Positions 21,723 to 33,540 of a stretch of DNA of 64,000 bases are shown one piece after another; the stretch's first letter is position 1; every line of letters begins with the position of its first letter. The position numbers and the translations under genes were made by a program. Under the pieces are notes generated by a model. The model did no database searches. It had not been told where the DNA came from and worked only from the letters and a program-made list of their open reading frames with translations. The DNA lies in assembly GCA_034401795.1 (NCBI GenBank), contig CM067372.1, positions 17,879,424 through 17,943,423 of the forward strand. Direction: 5' to 3'. This DNA is from Chaetoderma sp. LZ-2023a (lineage: Eukaryota; Mollusca; Caudofoveata; Chaetodermatida; Chaetodermatidae).

Positions 21723-24700
21723 TCAGATAGTGAATTCCAGGGCATCGATTATTCTATTGGTAAAGTAATGTTTTCTGAAATCATGTGAAAAGCGATGTTT
21801 CTTTAGTTTATATGTATGTCCTCTTGCTATTGAATTGTTTAATGTGAAAAGATGTTTTGTTAGATGTGTGTCGTAATAACCATGTATGATTTTATATAAT
21901 TCAATCACATCTCCCCGGTGTCGTCTGTATTTTAGAGTTGGAAGATTTAGTCTCTTTAGCCTGTCAGGGTAGCTCAGTCCCTTCAATGACGGAATCTGTC
22001 TGGTTGCCCTCCTTTGAACATTTTCGATAGTATTGATATCTTTTTCTTTGTATGGGCACCAGACACTGTTAGCATATTCAAGGTGAGGGAGTACTAATGC
22101 TTTGTACAGCAAGGTGAAATTGTCATTATTTAGGTATGTGTAGGTTCTGCGAATTCTTCCCATTATCCTGTTGGCTTTATTTACCTGTTCCTGTATATGT
22201 TTTCGAAAGTTAAGTTGTCTGTCTATAAATATGCCTAGATCTTTTTCAAACTCAACAGATTCAAGTGGTATTGGGAGACCATCCTCTCCGTGTAGGTGAT
22301 AGGATCTGTTTTCAACATTTTGTTTGCTTTTTATTTCCAGAACTCTACATTTGTTTGGATGTAATTTTAGTAGCCATGTAGAAGCCCAGTCGGTCATGGA
22401 GTCAAGATCATCCTGTATTATTTTACTGTCTGTTTTGTCATGGATTTCTATATAAATCTTTGTGTCATCTGCGAATAAGTAGATTTCAGAACTGACATTA
22501 TCCGGTAGGTCATTTATATATATATAACAAACAGGATAGGGCCTATCACACTACCCTGTGGTACCCCACTGGATATATCTTGCCATGCAGAAAATTTGTT
22601 ATTAATCCGGACTCTCTGTTTAGGTTTTTTTTAGGAATTCCCTTATCCATTGGCACATTGTATCACTAAATCCATATGCCTTCAATTTGATCACGAGTCG
22701 TTCATGTACGTTTATTTCACTATTGTTGTCCAATATTTTTGTCCAGTGGTCTAAAACATTTAATAATTGCAGTGTTGTTGACCTCCCGGAAATAAAACCA
22801 AATTGTTTATTAGTGAGTAGATCATTTGACATTATGTGCTTTAATATCTTATCCCAAATGAACTTTTCCATGAGTTTGCAAACTACACTTGTAAGGCTTA
22901 TTGGTCTGTAGTTGCCTGGGTCCTTTTTATCCCCTTTTTAGAAATTGGTGTAACGTTTGCAAGTTTCCAATGGGTAGGTACACATCCTGAGACAAATGAT
23001 TTATTGAATATGATGTTAAGTGGTTTATGTAGTACTTCTCTTAATTCATATATGAGGCGAGGATGTACCTCATCAGGCCCAGGTGATTTAGAAATGTTTA
23101 CTGATTCCATAATTTTAAGTGTTTCGCTGAGGCTGAAGGTAGTGTCACTAGAGAGAGTTGTGTAGTTTCGCCTAGTAAGGTGTGGAAGCGTATTAGTATC
23201 TTCATCAATGAAAACAGTAGTATAGAAATTTGCTAATACATCCGCCTTGTCAATATCATTTTGTACTTTCAGGACTGTACCATTTGCTTCAACCTCAAGA
23301 TCAGGTATTCTGGAGGTGAGTTTTCTTGTACGGTTGACATGATACCAAAACTTTTTAGGATTCCTTTTTACACTTCTGGCTATTTATTTTTCTTTTTCTC
23401 GTTTAGCATTTCTTGTGAGTGTCTTAAGTTTGTTTCGCTGGTGTGTATATTTAAGCCTGTCTTCGTCTGTTCTGGTTTTCATACAGTTCGTCCAACCTCT
23501 ATTTTCAGCTTTTATTAGTTTAAGAATTTCTGATGTGATAGCTGCTTTCTTTCCCTTGTTGTGTGGCTTGTATCTGGGGATATGCGCTATTTCTGCTAAC
23601 TTTAGTTTGTTAGAAAAAGTGGAATACATGTCTTCAACATCTTTACCTTCTAATATTTTATCCCAGTCGAGATTTAGTTCATGTTTCATTGCCCCCATAG
23701 TTCCCTTTGTCATAGTTTAATTTTTCTATTTCAGTTGTCACTGTCTCATTTGCACATTGGAGATTACATGTGATCACAACGTGGTCACTGCTTCCCAGAG
23801 GGCTATCGTATGCAATATCTGACACAAGATTTTCATCGTTGCAGAGAATTAGATCCAGTGTGGGGTGTCAGTGCCTCTAACTCTAGTGGGGTTATCGATT
23901 TTTTGAAAAAGGAAACAATCTCTTATACATTCTAGGAATCCTTCAGTACTATCTGATCCTGTCCAGGAGTCCCATTGGATGTTTGGAAAATTGAAATCTC
24001 CACAAATGAAAATGTGTGTGTATTGCTTTGTGTTATTTGTTACTTGGCGCAGAGGTTGTTCATTAGGTTTATATTGTTCTCGTCACCAGTGGGGCTTCTG
24101 TATATAACACCAACTAGTAAAGTTTCATTATTTTTTAGGCGTATTTTAATAAAACAATGTTCCTTAAAATTACTTTGCACATTGATTTCATCCGGATGTA
24201 GTTCCTGTTTCATAAGTATCATAACACCTCTTCCGGTTTGTTCACAGAAGTTGTTTGGGAAAGTATCGTATCCTGCGATGGACATTTCTTCTTTAGTAGG
24301 GAGAAATCGGAGATTTTTAGGAAATATCTCTGTTATCATTATAATGTCTGGTGTTTTTTTCATGGCCAAAAGCCTTGCTTTGAATTCAGGTAATTTATGA
24401 GAGAGACTATCTGCATTGGTGTACATGCATTTCAAGTGTAGCTCAGATCTCTCATGTTCTGATAGCTGAGATTGTGTGGATTTACAATATGTTCTAGGTT
24501 CTGCTTGTTTCCTTAGAGTTTTCAGTTTCTTACTTTGTAATACCTGTGTGCTTTCTTTTCTGTTTGATGGCGAGATAGCTGTTGATATTGTATCATGTAT
24601 ATATTTGTTAGTATCCATTGCTTGTGGAACTGTACATTCATCAACCAAATTGTGGTATCTGTTATATAGATGTATAGGCTTGGTTATTTCTGCATTTGGT

Positions 24701-24771
24701 AAATATTTATACAGTATATTGCCTTTTTTTCTTATGCATTTATTCCTAAAAAAAAGGATGAGGGATTGCAT
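21723..24771 (-). pseudogene. LINE ORF2: APE endonuclease and reverse transcriptase
   Basis: Starts at ATG 24,771. The endonuclease block carries LKCMYTNADSL, DIIMITEIFPK and GVIYRSP (24,350-24,080) and continues with FICGDFNFPNI near 24,000-23,970. The linker is at 23,713-23,384. RT: NISKSPGPDEVHPRLI (about 23,100), LTNKQFGFISGRSTTLQLL (about 22,820), ISSGVPQGSVIGPILF (about 22,565), FADDTKIY (about 22,470). The thumb and C-terminus are open at 22,397-21,723. Between DNNSEIN and VHERLVIKLKAYGF (about 22,710) the expected YxDFxKAFDxVP motif A is missing, which removes a catalytic Asp. A (TA) expansion near 22,515 breaks the frame just after motif B. Confidence 0.85.
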
Positions 24772-25848
24772 TTCTACAGGTAGTGTTGGCTTGAAGGGAA
24801 TCGATACGCAAGTTCAGATAGTTCATTATGTTTTCTGATAACAGTCTAACTCCATGATAATTTGGGTGAATAAAGTCTCGAAAAAGCTCTTCATTCGCTT
24901 CCCCATTAGAATACGTAAACAGTTCTGTGTTGTTCACTAGGGTTGCTTCGTGCCATTCTGCTAGAGAGCTGAGCATTTCATTAAACTCATAAACTAGGTT
25001 GTTTTCATGTGTGTTTTGGGGGCGTGGCAGCAGGGATGATACATACACTTGAGTGTTTGGAGCTAGTGATTTGGCTCTTTCAATGAGTGCATCATATTCA
25101 TTGATCATGCTGTCTGCTTTACGCTTACCAATGTCATTACTTCCAACATGTATGATGACAATATCGTATGTATTGGGTGAGAGAAACAGTTCAAGTTTCC
25201 CGCAATTTCACCGATTCTGGCCCCACTGTAGGATCTGACTATGGTGTCATACTCTTCTGTTGACATAAACCTACCACTAAGTTTCCTGAGTGTCGAGCTT
25301 CCAATGATTAGAACTTTCCTGGTTGTTGCAGTTTGAGTGTTGGATTGCAGGGATGGTTGTCTATTATGATTTTGGTACTCTACATTGCTATAACTGCTCT
25401 GAAAGACAGGTTTGTTATAAACTCGGCCACCCTTGTTTGCATTACTCTGGCTATTAAGTACAACCTGCCTATAGCTTCTGCTACCTGGTTTAGTATATTT
25501 GTCATCTGTATTATTTATGTAGTGATGTTGAGGAATCGGCGTGTGCCTGTTCGGTCCTGAATTACTGTGTGAAATATTGTTGAATGTTTGTCTATTTTGG
25601 AAAGTGTTGTCCCTGTGTCCCCGCAGATGATTGGTATGCGGTGGTGCACTTTGGGATTGAATATTACCTATAGGTTCATAGTTTGTGTGAAATGAACATT
25701 GGTTTTCTTGAATGGATGGCAATGTTAAGTCTAATTGGTGACAGTTGTTTACCAATGCTAGACTGGTTTGGACCAGTTTATCTTGTGTTGTCCTGATATT
25801 ATCATCGCCACTTGAATGGTTAGGTTTGACTTGGGGTGCACATGCCAT
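24746..25848 (-). pseudogene. LINE ORF1, C-terminal part: SGNH/GDSL-type esterase
   Basis: After a 150-residue Asn/Ser/Gln-rich linker (HNRQPSLQSNTQTATTRK) comes VLIIGSSTLRKL near 25,320-25,280 with the presumed nucleophile Ser. Then HVGSNDIG (about 25,150-25,130), the block III Gly-x-Asn-Asp, and RDFIHPNYHGVRLL (about 24,880-24,840) with the catalytic Asp-x-x-His. This is the lipid-esterase fold known from CR1-type ORF1 proteins. One frame change near 25,190 separates the first and later blocks. The end overlaps the ORF2 start by about 26 nt in a different frame. Confidence 0.8.
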
Positions 25849-25896
25849 CGCTGAGGGTCGGTTGATGTCTATGTCAATGACATTAGTACCTAATCT

Positions 25897-26706
25897 CTAT
25901 CTAGAATTTACAGAATATTGTGATGACATATCATTCGGTGCCTGCAAGGTTTGGAATTCTTTTCTGAGCTGTCTACGGTCTTCCTTGAGCATTTTCATTT
26001 CATTAATGACAGCACCTAAAGTCTCGGTTTTGTGTTTTATTCCATCAATCTCATCATACTTATTAACAGCACCTGCATCTGTGAGTCTACTCTGTTGTTG
26101 TAGCTCATCCGAATTAGTAGTTGTCAATTTGTGGCTCGTATTGCTTGTTGCAATATCACTTATTTGGGCTTGGGTCCACTCTAGCTGAACACTGCTTTCC
26201 TTAACTGGCCTAGCCGGGTACTCACAATTGATTGTTGTAGTGTACCATGCAAGAAAGTCTTTAATGTGCTTGGAGACTTGGCAACAGTCTTGACATGTAT
26301 ATTTACGCTTGGTGGATGCTAGGGTCGAGAGCATGTAAGGTGGGAGGTCTGTACACATATAATGCACCCAATATTTACAGATGTCGCATTTTAGCATGTA
26401 CTCAGAATCTGGTTTACCACATTTACATATTGCTTTGGGCCTAGTACCTCCATTTGTATCTGCAATAGTTGTGTCCTCTGTAATGGTGTTTGTAGTAGTT
26501 GTTGGTGTGGCTTCAACATGATTGTGTGTAGCAGTTGTAGGTGGTGTAATATTTGTGGTTGTAACGGTAATGGGTGTGACTTCAACATCAGTTTTCGTAG
26601 TAGTAGCTTTCTGTATGATATCGGAGATGACGGTATCGTCCCATTCACTAATGGTCATTGTACCCATAGAAGTTGTTATTGATGTGATAGATTTGATAAA
26701 TCTCAT
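25897..26706 (-). CDS. LINE ORF1, N-terminal part: Thr-rich region plus PHD finger
   Basis: 270 residues starting at ATG 26,706. Residues about 36-85 are extremely Thr-rich. A C4HC3 PHD finger follows: C94, C96, C107, C110, H115, C118, C138 and C141, with the usual Trp before the His (KYWVH). The C-terminal part (residues about 215-260) is charged and helical, likely a coiled coil for ORF1p multimers. PHD fingers read histone tails or act as protein-binding folds; several animal CR1-group LINEs carry one in ORF1. A TAG at the end is in the same frame as the esterase part that follows (frame open again to 25,105), so this was one ORF1 with a single stop. Confidence 0.85.
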   Translation of the reverse strand: MRFIKSITSITTSMGTMTISEWDDTVISDIIQKATTTKTDVEVTPITVTTTNITPPTTATHNHVEATPTTTTNTITEDTTIADTNGGTRPKAICKCGKPDSEYMLKCDICKYWVHYMCTDLPPYMLSTLASTKRKYTCQDCCQVSKHIKDFLAWYTTTINCEYPARPVKESSVQLEWTQAQISDIATSNTSHKLTTTNSDELQQQSRLTDAGAVNKYDEIDGIKHKTETLGAVINEMKMLKEDRRQLRKEFQTLQAPNDMSSQYSVNSR

Positions 26707-26759
26707 GTTTTATTACCAAATTGAAAAAGGAAATTAGGAATCTGTCATTACAGGCTTTT

Positions 26760-28345
26760 AGCCTTCTCACAGAAATAGAATATGATTGAAGAGTCCTCAA
26801 AGAGCTAGCAGAATCATTTGCTATCCCACTAGCTAGCATATACTCAGCTTCTTTGCACTCGAAGTCAGTTCTGAAAGCCGGGAAAAAGGCCAAGATCTCA
26901 GCCATATTTAAGAAAGGCGACAAGAAACAGCCGGGGAACTATCGATCAGTAAGCCTAACCAGCATCCTATGCAAGGTATTGGAGGGCATAGTTAGGGACC
27001 ACATTATGAAGTACATGACTGAAAGTAAGTTTTTCAGTAAGAAGCAGTTCAGATTTATCAGTGACAGGTCGCCAACATTACAGCTCTTCCACGTCCTTGA
27101 CAAATGGATAAAAGCGATTGATCTAGGACATTCAGTTGATGTCATTTACCTAGATTTCAAGAAAGCCTTCGATACAATCCCATACAGACGGCTTATGGAC
27201 AAGATGAAGGCTTTCAAGATAACAGATCCAGTTCATAGATGGGTTAAGTCTTTCCTGAGTGACCGTGTGCAGCAAGTAGCCATAAATGGTGAGGAGTCGA
27301 GCTGGATGGATGTTACAAGTGGAATACCACAAGGGAGTGTATTAGGTCCATTACTTTTTGTCATTTATATAAATGACTTGCCTGGACAAGTAATCTCAGA
27401 CGCATATCTATTTGCAGATGACACTACGATCTTCCGGACTATTCTAAAGCCAGATGACAAAGCCACACTGCAGTCAGACCTAAATGAGCTAGCAGAGTGG
27501 TCAAACACTTGGCTTCTCCACTTCCACCCAGACAAATGTGTCCAAATGAACTTCGGGCGACCAAATGTAGAACAAGTAACTACCATATTATAGCCGACGG
27601 GGAAAACCATGAAATTTTAAAATCAAAAGAAGAAAAGGACATTGGACTGATTATAGATGAATCACTAAACTTCGAGAGACACATTACAGAAGAGGTGAAT
27701 AAAGCAAACAGTATGGTTGGAATTATTCGTAGAGCCTATATCAATCTAGACGAGAAAAACTTTGTACCATTATATAAGGCAATGGTAAGGAGCCATCTAG
27801 ACTATGCCGCAGCTGTATGGTGCCCATATAAAAAATCAGTCATCACACTCATAGAAACGTACAAAGAGCAACCAAACAGATACCTGGTCTACGGGAACTC
27901 AGCTATGAGGAAAGACTGAAAAGACTGAAACTGCCAACCATGGCATTCCGCAGAGTCCGCGGTGATATGATCGAGGTATAAAAACTGCTGCATGGTGTAT
28001 ATGACGAAGATGTAGGGTCTATTTTAATGCTTAGAGAAGAGGTAGTGCAGAGAGAGGATGTCAGGGGACATGACAAGAAAATCTTTCAGACGAGGGAAAA
28101 ACTAAGCGTTCGTAGAAACTGTTTTCCAGGTCCCAATAATCTGGAATAGGCTACCTAAATTTGTTGCTGAAGCTCCGTCTCTGATTGCATTCAAGGCCCG
28201 TCTAGATAGATACTGGAGAGACCAACCATTAGTATATGACTATACAGCGCCTATTGAAACTGGAACAGGAAGAGCACAATATGACGATGAAGAAGAAGAC
28301 CTGGCCATTGAGGCATAGGCCTGCGGTCAGAAACAACCTAAGTAA
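26760..28345 (+). pseudogene. LINE ORF2 fragment, RT to 3' end (CR1/Jockey type)
   Basis: 5'-truncated: it starts in the fingers region (KKAKISAIFKKGDKKQPGNY, 26,883 onward). The palm is intact in one 246-codon frame: motif A VIYLDFKKAFDTIP, motif B TSGIPQGSVLGPLLF, motif C YLFADDTTIF. The thumb and C-terminus continue in other frames (NKANSMVGIIRRAYINLDEK, 27,700-27,755; FRRVRGDMIEV near 27,945). The 3' tail is a (CCTAAGTAAA)-like repeat at about 28,320-28,350. The end differs from the (GATAA) tail of the neighbouring LINE, so it is a different subfamily. Two or more frame changes; dead. Confidence 0.87.
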
Positions 28346-28350
28346 ACCTA

Positions 28351-28955
28351 AGTAAAGTAAGTATTGCTGTAGAAGCCAACTGCAAACAACATACGGCCAT
28401 ACTTATAAAATATTTGAGATTTTACAAGCGTACAAGGGATACCAGCTATAAGTTACAAAAGCAAGGGTTCAACTTACTATAAGGTAAGGCTCCCTATAGC
28501 CTACTATGGTGCCACTCGGTTTTGAGCAATTGTCTCTGGGGCACTAGCCACATCATCCGCATCACAGTTTTTGTATGCTCCCGGAAAGGTATCACCCAGG
28601 GGCAATGACTAAATTCAAGTGAAGGCAACCCCACTACCAACACCGCAGAGTGACCTTCCTGCGAATAGGCCTGTTGGCCCCGATGTAATGCTCATCAAAG
28701 TATGTAGGGCAAGTGATGCTCTCGATGGATAACTCGCCAGATCTGCCGTACCGCATCAAAGAATGGTAGTTTCAGATAAGCACATGTGTCGTGCACAGTT
28801 TTAGGCATTTAGACAGCAGTCATGGGACATTGCCTGATGCACAGCATGAGCTATGCCCATAAGAACTTCGTCACCACGCTACCCTTTGGTACCACGGTAC
28901 GAACATTGAAATGCAGAGCCGCCACAACCATTTAATCACAGAAGTAACACCCTAA
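28351..28955. other. Non-coding stretch, nothing recognised
   Basis: Between a LINE tail and a gypsy gag remnant. It may be leader or LTR sequence of the latter, but no matching second copy is in the window. Confidence 0.4.
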
Positions 28956-29760
28956 TGCACCACACCCATCACCCTCGTCATTCACCTGGACCACCACCGT
29001 ATGACGGAAGACCAGTGCAGCGACCTGCGGATCCGCCATGACGGATGTATGACACACCTCCTCCAATTCATCATCCTATACCAGTTAGGAAACCAGTAGT
29101 ACCCACATACCACACCGAGCAATATAGACGGTATTCTCCATTGCAGATGTATCGACACCAGGATACGAGAGCCTTCACACAGCCAGCATCAGAAAGATAC
29201 CGACCAACATCCGCAATAACACCTCTGTCTCCAACACCTGGATATGCGCCCATTACTCCATATCATGGCACTAGCCGAGTGATCCTCCCACCTAAATTCA
29301 GTGGGGAGGGTGACTAGGCTAATTACAAGTGCCAGTTCGAGATCATCAGCCACACAACCAGATTAACGGATCAGCAGATTGGCGAGTATCTGGCTGCAAA
29401 ACTGTCAGGAAAGGCCTTACAGGTGCTGGCAGATTCGGGGTTAGACTTACACCCACATACACGGAGCTAGAGAGGGCTTTATCTGAGAGATTCGGAGTAC
29501 AGCCCTGGGAGAGACCAGCCATCTGCAACTCAAAATTTGCAGAGACAAGCAGATGAAACACTCTCAGAATTGGCCAGCCGCATCCTACGATTTGTCACCA
29601 GAGCGTACCCTAGCACCAATCATGAAGGAGTAACGCATCTTCTTCTAGACACATTTATTGACGTTTTGAGCGGGGATCTGGCTCTTAAGGAGAAACTCCT
29701 CCTCATGGAGCACGGAAATCTACACACACTCACCACCACAGCAGTATGGATTGAGAATTT

Positions 29761-29761
<1 letters not shown>
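28956..29761 (+). mobile_element. Ty3/gypsy-like gag remnant, fossil
   Basis: A Pro/Tyr-rich N-terminal segment is followed by LPPKFSGEG, an aromatic-rich QFEI block, LAAKLSGKALQVLADSG, YTELERALSERFG and a helical C-terminal part. This is the layout of retrotransposon gag capsid domains. No protease, RT, integrase or LTR belongs to it, and its sequence is unlike the gag regions of the two gypsy elements further right, so it is a third family. Broken, with about two or three interruptions. It stops at a (GA)n microsatellite. Confidence 0.6.
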
Positions 29762-29804
<43 letters not shown>

Positions 29805-29811
29805 GAGAGAA
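29762..29811. repeat. (GA)n microsatellite
   Basis: About 50 bp of GA repeat with one interruption, exactly at the border between the gag remnant and the PIN-like gene remnant. Confidence 0.95.
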
Positions 29812-29814
29812 CAC

Positions 29815-30580
29815 GAAGTACTTCACACAGCTGTTACCACCAAGCAAAATTGATGAACATACTCGAAATGCATCAACTCTCCTGAATGATAGAACGTTGC
29901 TTACAAAATTAACCAATTCTGACATGGTAGAGCAAGAAGCGACTACCACAGATCATGCCTGAGTGGTCTATTTAGCCATGCGAGAACAACTCCCATCGCA
30001 TCTACCAGTCCAGATATAGAAGCTGAATTGAAAGCTTTGGTATTAGTAGAGTTGGTTTCGTACATTGAAGATACAAGAGATTCAGACGTGTGTCCAGTGT
30101 TCCCCTTGTCTGAGTTAGTTCAGATGTATAACAGACGACAGGAACAATTAGAGGTAAATGCACAAGGTCGTGTGAATAGCACTCGACTAAAAGAGGAACT
30201 TTTCAAAATTGTTCCAGATCTAAAAGCTCATTTGGAAGGGAAGGGGAAGACATTGTTGCTCATGTTTGATGAAGATCTCGAATTTAGCATAAGCAAAGCT
30301 TGTAAGCAAAACCTTTAAACTGGTGCTATGATACTTGCTAAGGCAGCTGAAATAGTCCGATGTGATATGATTACTGAATGTTTTCGGTACTGATTCGCAG
30401 GCTCCTTTGATACACAGTGGCAAAGCAACTCAGTGGCGCACAAGCGAGGGGCACTGGCAAATATGATTTTGGAGGGACCCAAGATAAGGGATCAAGCTGA
30501 AAACGGTCAGTAGGTCTCAATATATCCCAATTTCTGATTTTCAACAGATATGACCCCATTTCCCATATGCCTTGGCCTAC
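29815..30580 (+). pseudogene. PIN/5'-nuclease-like multicopy gene, N-terminal segment (1 of 3)
   Basis: First segment of a large protein of unknown function that I recognise as a multicopy, uncharacterised family in cnidarians, molluscs and other invertebrates. Visible blocks: RTLLTKLTNSDMVEQEA (about 29,890-29,940), then an open stretch at 30,028-30,318 with ELVSYIEDTRDSD, VHSTRLKE-like NSTRLKEELFKIVPDLKAH and FDEDLEFSISKAC. ANMILEGPKIRDQ and TPFPICLGLHI follow up to 30,580. It breaks off where the Gypsy-1 element is inserted. Several stops and frame changes mark it as a pseudogene. Whether the family is a host gene or cargo of an unknown mobile element is open. Confidence 0.6.
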
Positions 30581-30584
30581 ATAT

Positions 30585-32000
30585 TGTAGATATCGGATTG
30601 TCTGGTGGGGAGTCATGACCCTGGAGCTAATGAACAGGGTAGCACGATAGGCATCATCATAGTGTATACGCAGTAGGACGCTGCACTGGGTGACATCGGC
30701 CAGTGCTGATGAATCAGTGTTTCGCAGAAATGGATGCAAAACTGGTTTGATACTGTAACTATATGTAGTCAGAATTGAGTAGGAATTGAATAAGATGAGA
30801 AAGGACCACCGGTTATGGGTTGATGATATCTGTCAATAGTTGAGGATGAAAGTTGGTGATGTTGGATCGGCACACACTTTCAGGATATTCAGCAGCTGTT
30901 TCGGCCAGTGGTTTAGTAAATAATCAAGCAATGAGACTCGTAGGAATCGATAGGTTTGGGCGTGACGGATTGAATGATGGTTAACATTTAGGGATGACAG
31001 TCAGCATGTCGACTCCCTATAGAAAGCACAACAACACCAGCTGGTGATGAGCTCATGTAGCTCACGTGCTATTAACCTTCGTATCCTACAGGCAGATGCC
31101 TAGTAGGCAAGGGACAGGACAGAGACATTGTAGCGTCCTGTAGGAATGAGTAAAACAATCTAAATTTATCTAAATTTGTATATCAACTATATGTCCCTCA
31201 AAAGGAGACATGCAACAACAACACATTCGGTGATGTTGTTGGTTAGCTGACAGAGCGCATCAAAGCAGAACCAGCCCAAACCGGTTGGACCATGTTCAGG
31301 GTTCCCTTTTCGGAAGGAATAATCAGAGTATGATTGGTCGGGATGACGTCACAATCAATGAGCATCCGGCCCGAATCTGGGAAAGAGAAGACAAACGAAC
31401 ATGGGCGGGAAACTCAAAGGAGTATATATGGGGCACTTTGATAATCGCCGAGGTCCGTCGTTCGCATCGAAAAGCTATCTCTGAATATATTGGAGTAGGA
31501 GATAGCTAGTTAGGTTGATAGAGTATAGCAGACCAGTTGTGAAGGGGAGTAATACGAATCAGTAGCAAATAGGAAACAGCCAAGTTAAGTAAAGTAGTAT
31601 AAAATAGTCAAACTCGTATAAGTACTTATCTTTTACTCGTGGCAGCAAAAGCCACCATTAGTTATAGTGTACAGTAGATTTAATAAAATTATCACCTTGA
31701 TAACCTCAAGGCAAGAGTTTGAGTTGTGATATTAATTCTGGAGACTACGGAAGATCACCGTAGCTTACCTGCAAGTTCTAGTAGTCAGTCAGATCAGGCC
31801 CGGATATCAAATACAAGTATCGTTAAGTTCAGCTATAAACGAGGCGAGCTGATATCGATTTCTTTCGTTCTCGGTAAGGTGGGTTGTCGCAGCAACCTTA
31901 CATACAAACCTTACCCAAAACGGAAGAGACTTCATAGTCAAGTATACCTCAAAAGAACGTATACGTAGCATAGAAACAGGAGACACATCGAAAATCTTCA
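30585..32000 (+). repeat. Gypsy-1 5' LTR
   Basis: Starts tgtagatatcgg and ends aaaatcttca, so it has the TG...CA ends of LTRs. Regulatory content: inverted CCAAT (ATTGG 31,333-31,337), a perfect CRE palindrome TGACGTCA (31,344-31,351), TATA-like TATATAT (31,423-31,429) and the polyadenylation signal AATAAA (31,682-31,687). This gives U3, R and U5 in the expected order. Confidence 0.92.
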
Positions 32001-32269
32001 GTGGCTTCAACTGCCAGGATACAGAATAAAAACTAACAGTGAGTACGTAAAAGTATATGGCCCAAGAACACGGGGGACGACCCACGACCGTAGTGGTTAA
32101 AGACGTGGCTGAGAGGGTAGCGGTATTCCTAGAAGTTGCACAGCGGTCAGAAGGCTGTCAGGTGACACAGCATCGAGAGTACTGCCATAATTCTTTGTGC
32201 AAGATAACGACTGCTATCAGTTGCCCCGAGCATCCACGGGTAGTGAGGGTGGTCATCAGTATACACTAT

Positions 32270-33540
32270 AATTGGCGACGAGAATGGCAACGGGAAGAAG
32301 AACCAACGACCCGACGCTACCGCCGATCGATAGGCCCCTGGCGGTAGAGCTTAGGCCCGAGACCATAGCCGCCATGCAGGCGATGGGGACAGCCATGGTG
32401 GGGGCAATAGTTGAAAGCAGTGACCGACGGGAAACTGCCAGGGTATACCGCCGGGAGATAAGGGATACGGTATACCAGATACAGCCTTGTGACGGAGTCA
32501 TGCCGGAAGAGGTACGTACTTTCTTGGATGAAACCAGGAGAGTATGCGTGGCTAATGAAGGGCGGATAGAGGGAATCCCTGCCTATGTTGTAACCAGGGC
32601 GGCTCAAGGGCAGGTGGCAAGAGAAATGGTCGGCAAGGTACGAGAGGAGGTGTCGTACGATGATTTCCGAGATTATATCACCATGAACTTTGTGTCCACA
32701 AATGAGGACGAGAGGATCAAGTATGATCTGGAAGGAGTGATGCAGAGAAGAAACGAGACGGTGATTGCTTTCAACTGGCGCTATAACGAAGCTAGCAGTC
32801 GGGCATACCCTTACGAAAACAACGATAATCGCCGTACTGTTCTTGGCATTTACTTGCGGGCTTTGAGCAACAGAGGGTTGAGCAAGCGCATCATCCATAA
32901 GAAAGCAACCACTCTGACCAGAGCCATAGAGATAGCCGAGGAGGAAGAGACCTGTAATGATCTGTTGTGGGCTATGCAAATAGAGGATCGAGGTGAAGAG
33001 AGGATGGAGGTGAATGTGTTGGAAGCGGAGGAAGAAAGGGAGATATGGATGGTGGTAAAGCAGTTGAAAAGGCAGATTGTAGCACAGTCAAAAATGATAG
33101 ATCAACTGAGCGGGCTGGTTAGGGATCTCCAGATGACCGAAGAAGCACCAAAGCCAGCACCTCGGAGAACGCAGGCTGTAAAGAAGGGGGCAAAACCGCC
33201 ACTGAAAGGACATAGTCCGGTCCCGAGAACAGCGTCTCTGCGGGATCTAAAGCACATCATGGGCTACGCTTGTGGGAAGATGGGACATTACAAGAGCTTG
33301 TCCACAGGCAATCCAACCATCAAGTAACGCGCCCCGAAAAGCCGCGGTGCGACCTCGACCACCAAGACTGCCTATGACCTGTTTTAGTTGTGGGCGAGAA
33401 GGTCACATGGTCCAGGATTGCGGGAACAAGACGTACAACATGTTCGGCAATACCAAGGAGACGCCTACAGTCGTAAGATGTTTTGGGTGTGGTCAAGATG
33501 ACCATTTCGTGAGGGATTGTCCGCACAGAATGTGAGACCA
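32270..33540 (+). pseudogene. Gypsy-1 gag region (fossil)
   Basis: The capsid-like part is helical, with an aromatic block (YDDFRDYITMNFVSTNEDER) and AFNWRYNEASSRAYPY, typical of gypsy gag. The nucleocapsid end carries two CCHC zinc knuckles, CFSCGREGHMVQDC and CFGCGQDDHFVRDC, which bind the genomic RNA. Not fully open across its length. Confidence 0.85.

Larger units (their letters stand above)
21564..26740 (-). mobile_element. Near full-length CR1-type LINE with PHD and esterase ORF1
   Basis: A 5.2-kb non-LTR retrotransposon read leftwards: ORF1 (26,706 to about 24,746) with a PHD finger and an SGNH esterase, then ORF2 (24,771 to about 21,723) with an APE-type endonuclease and RT. The 3' end carries a gaggctttttagcct hairpin and (TTATC)n. 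It is the most complete LINE in the window but is dead: ORF1 has one in-frame stop and a frame change, and ORF2 several frame changes and a missing RT motif A. The 5' boundary near 26,740 abuts head-to-head a plus-strand LINE. Confidence 0.88.

Noticed and set aside
23975-24838. Plus-strand frames of 120-141 codons with hydrophobic, membrane-like content
   Set aside because: They are antisense to the LINE endonuclease region and have no independent support.
31285-31509. 74-codon frame present in both Gypsy-1 LTRs
   Set aside because: Overlaps CRE and TATA; both LTRs are almost identical by descent, so shared openness is no evidence of coding. No motif.
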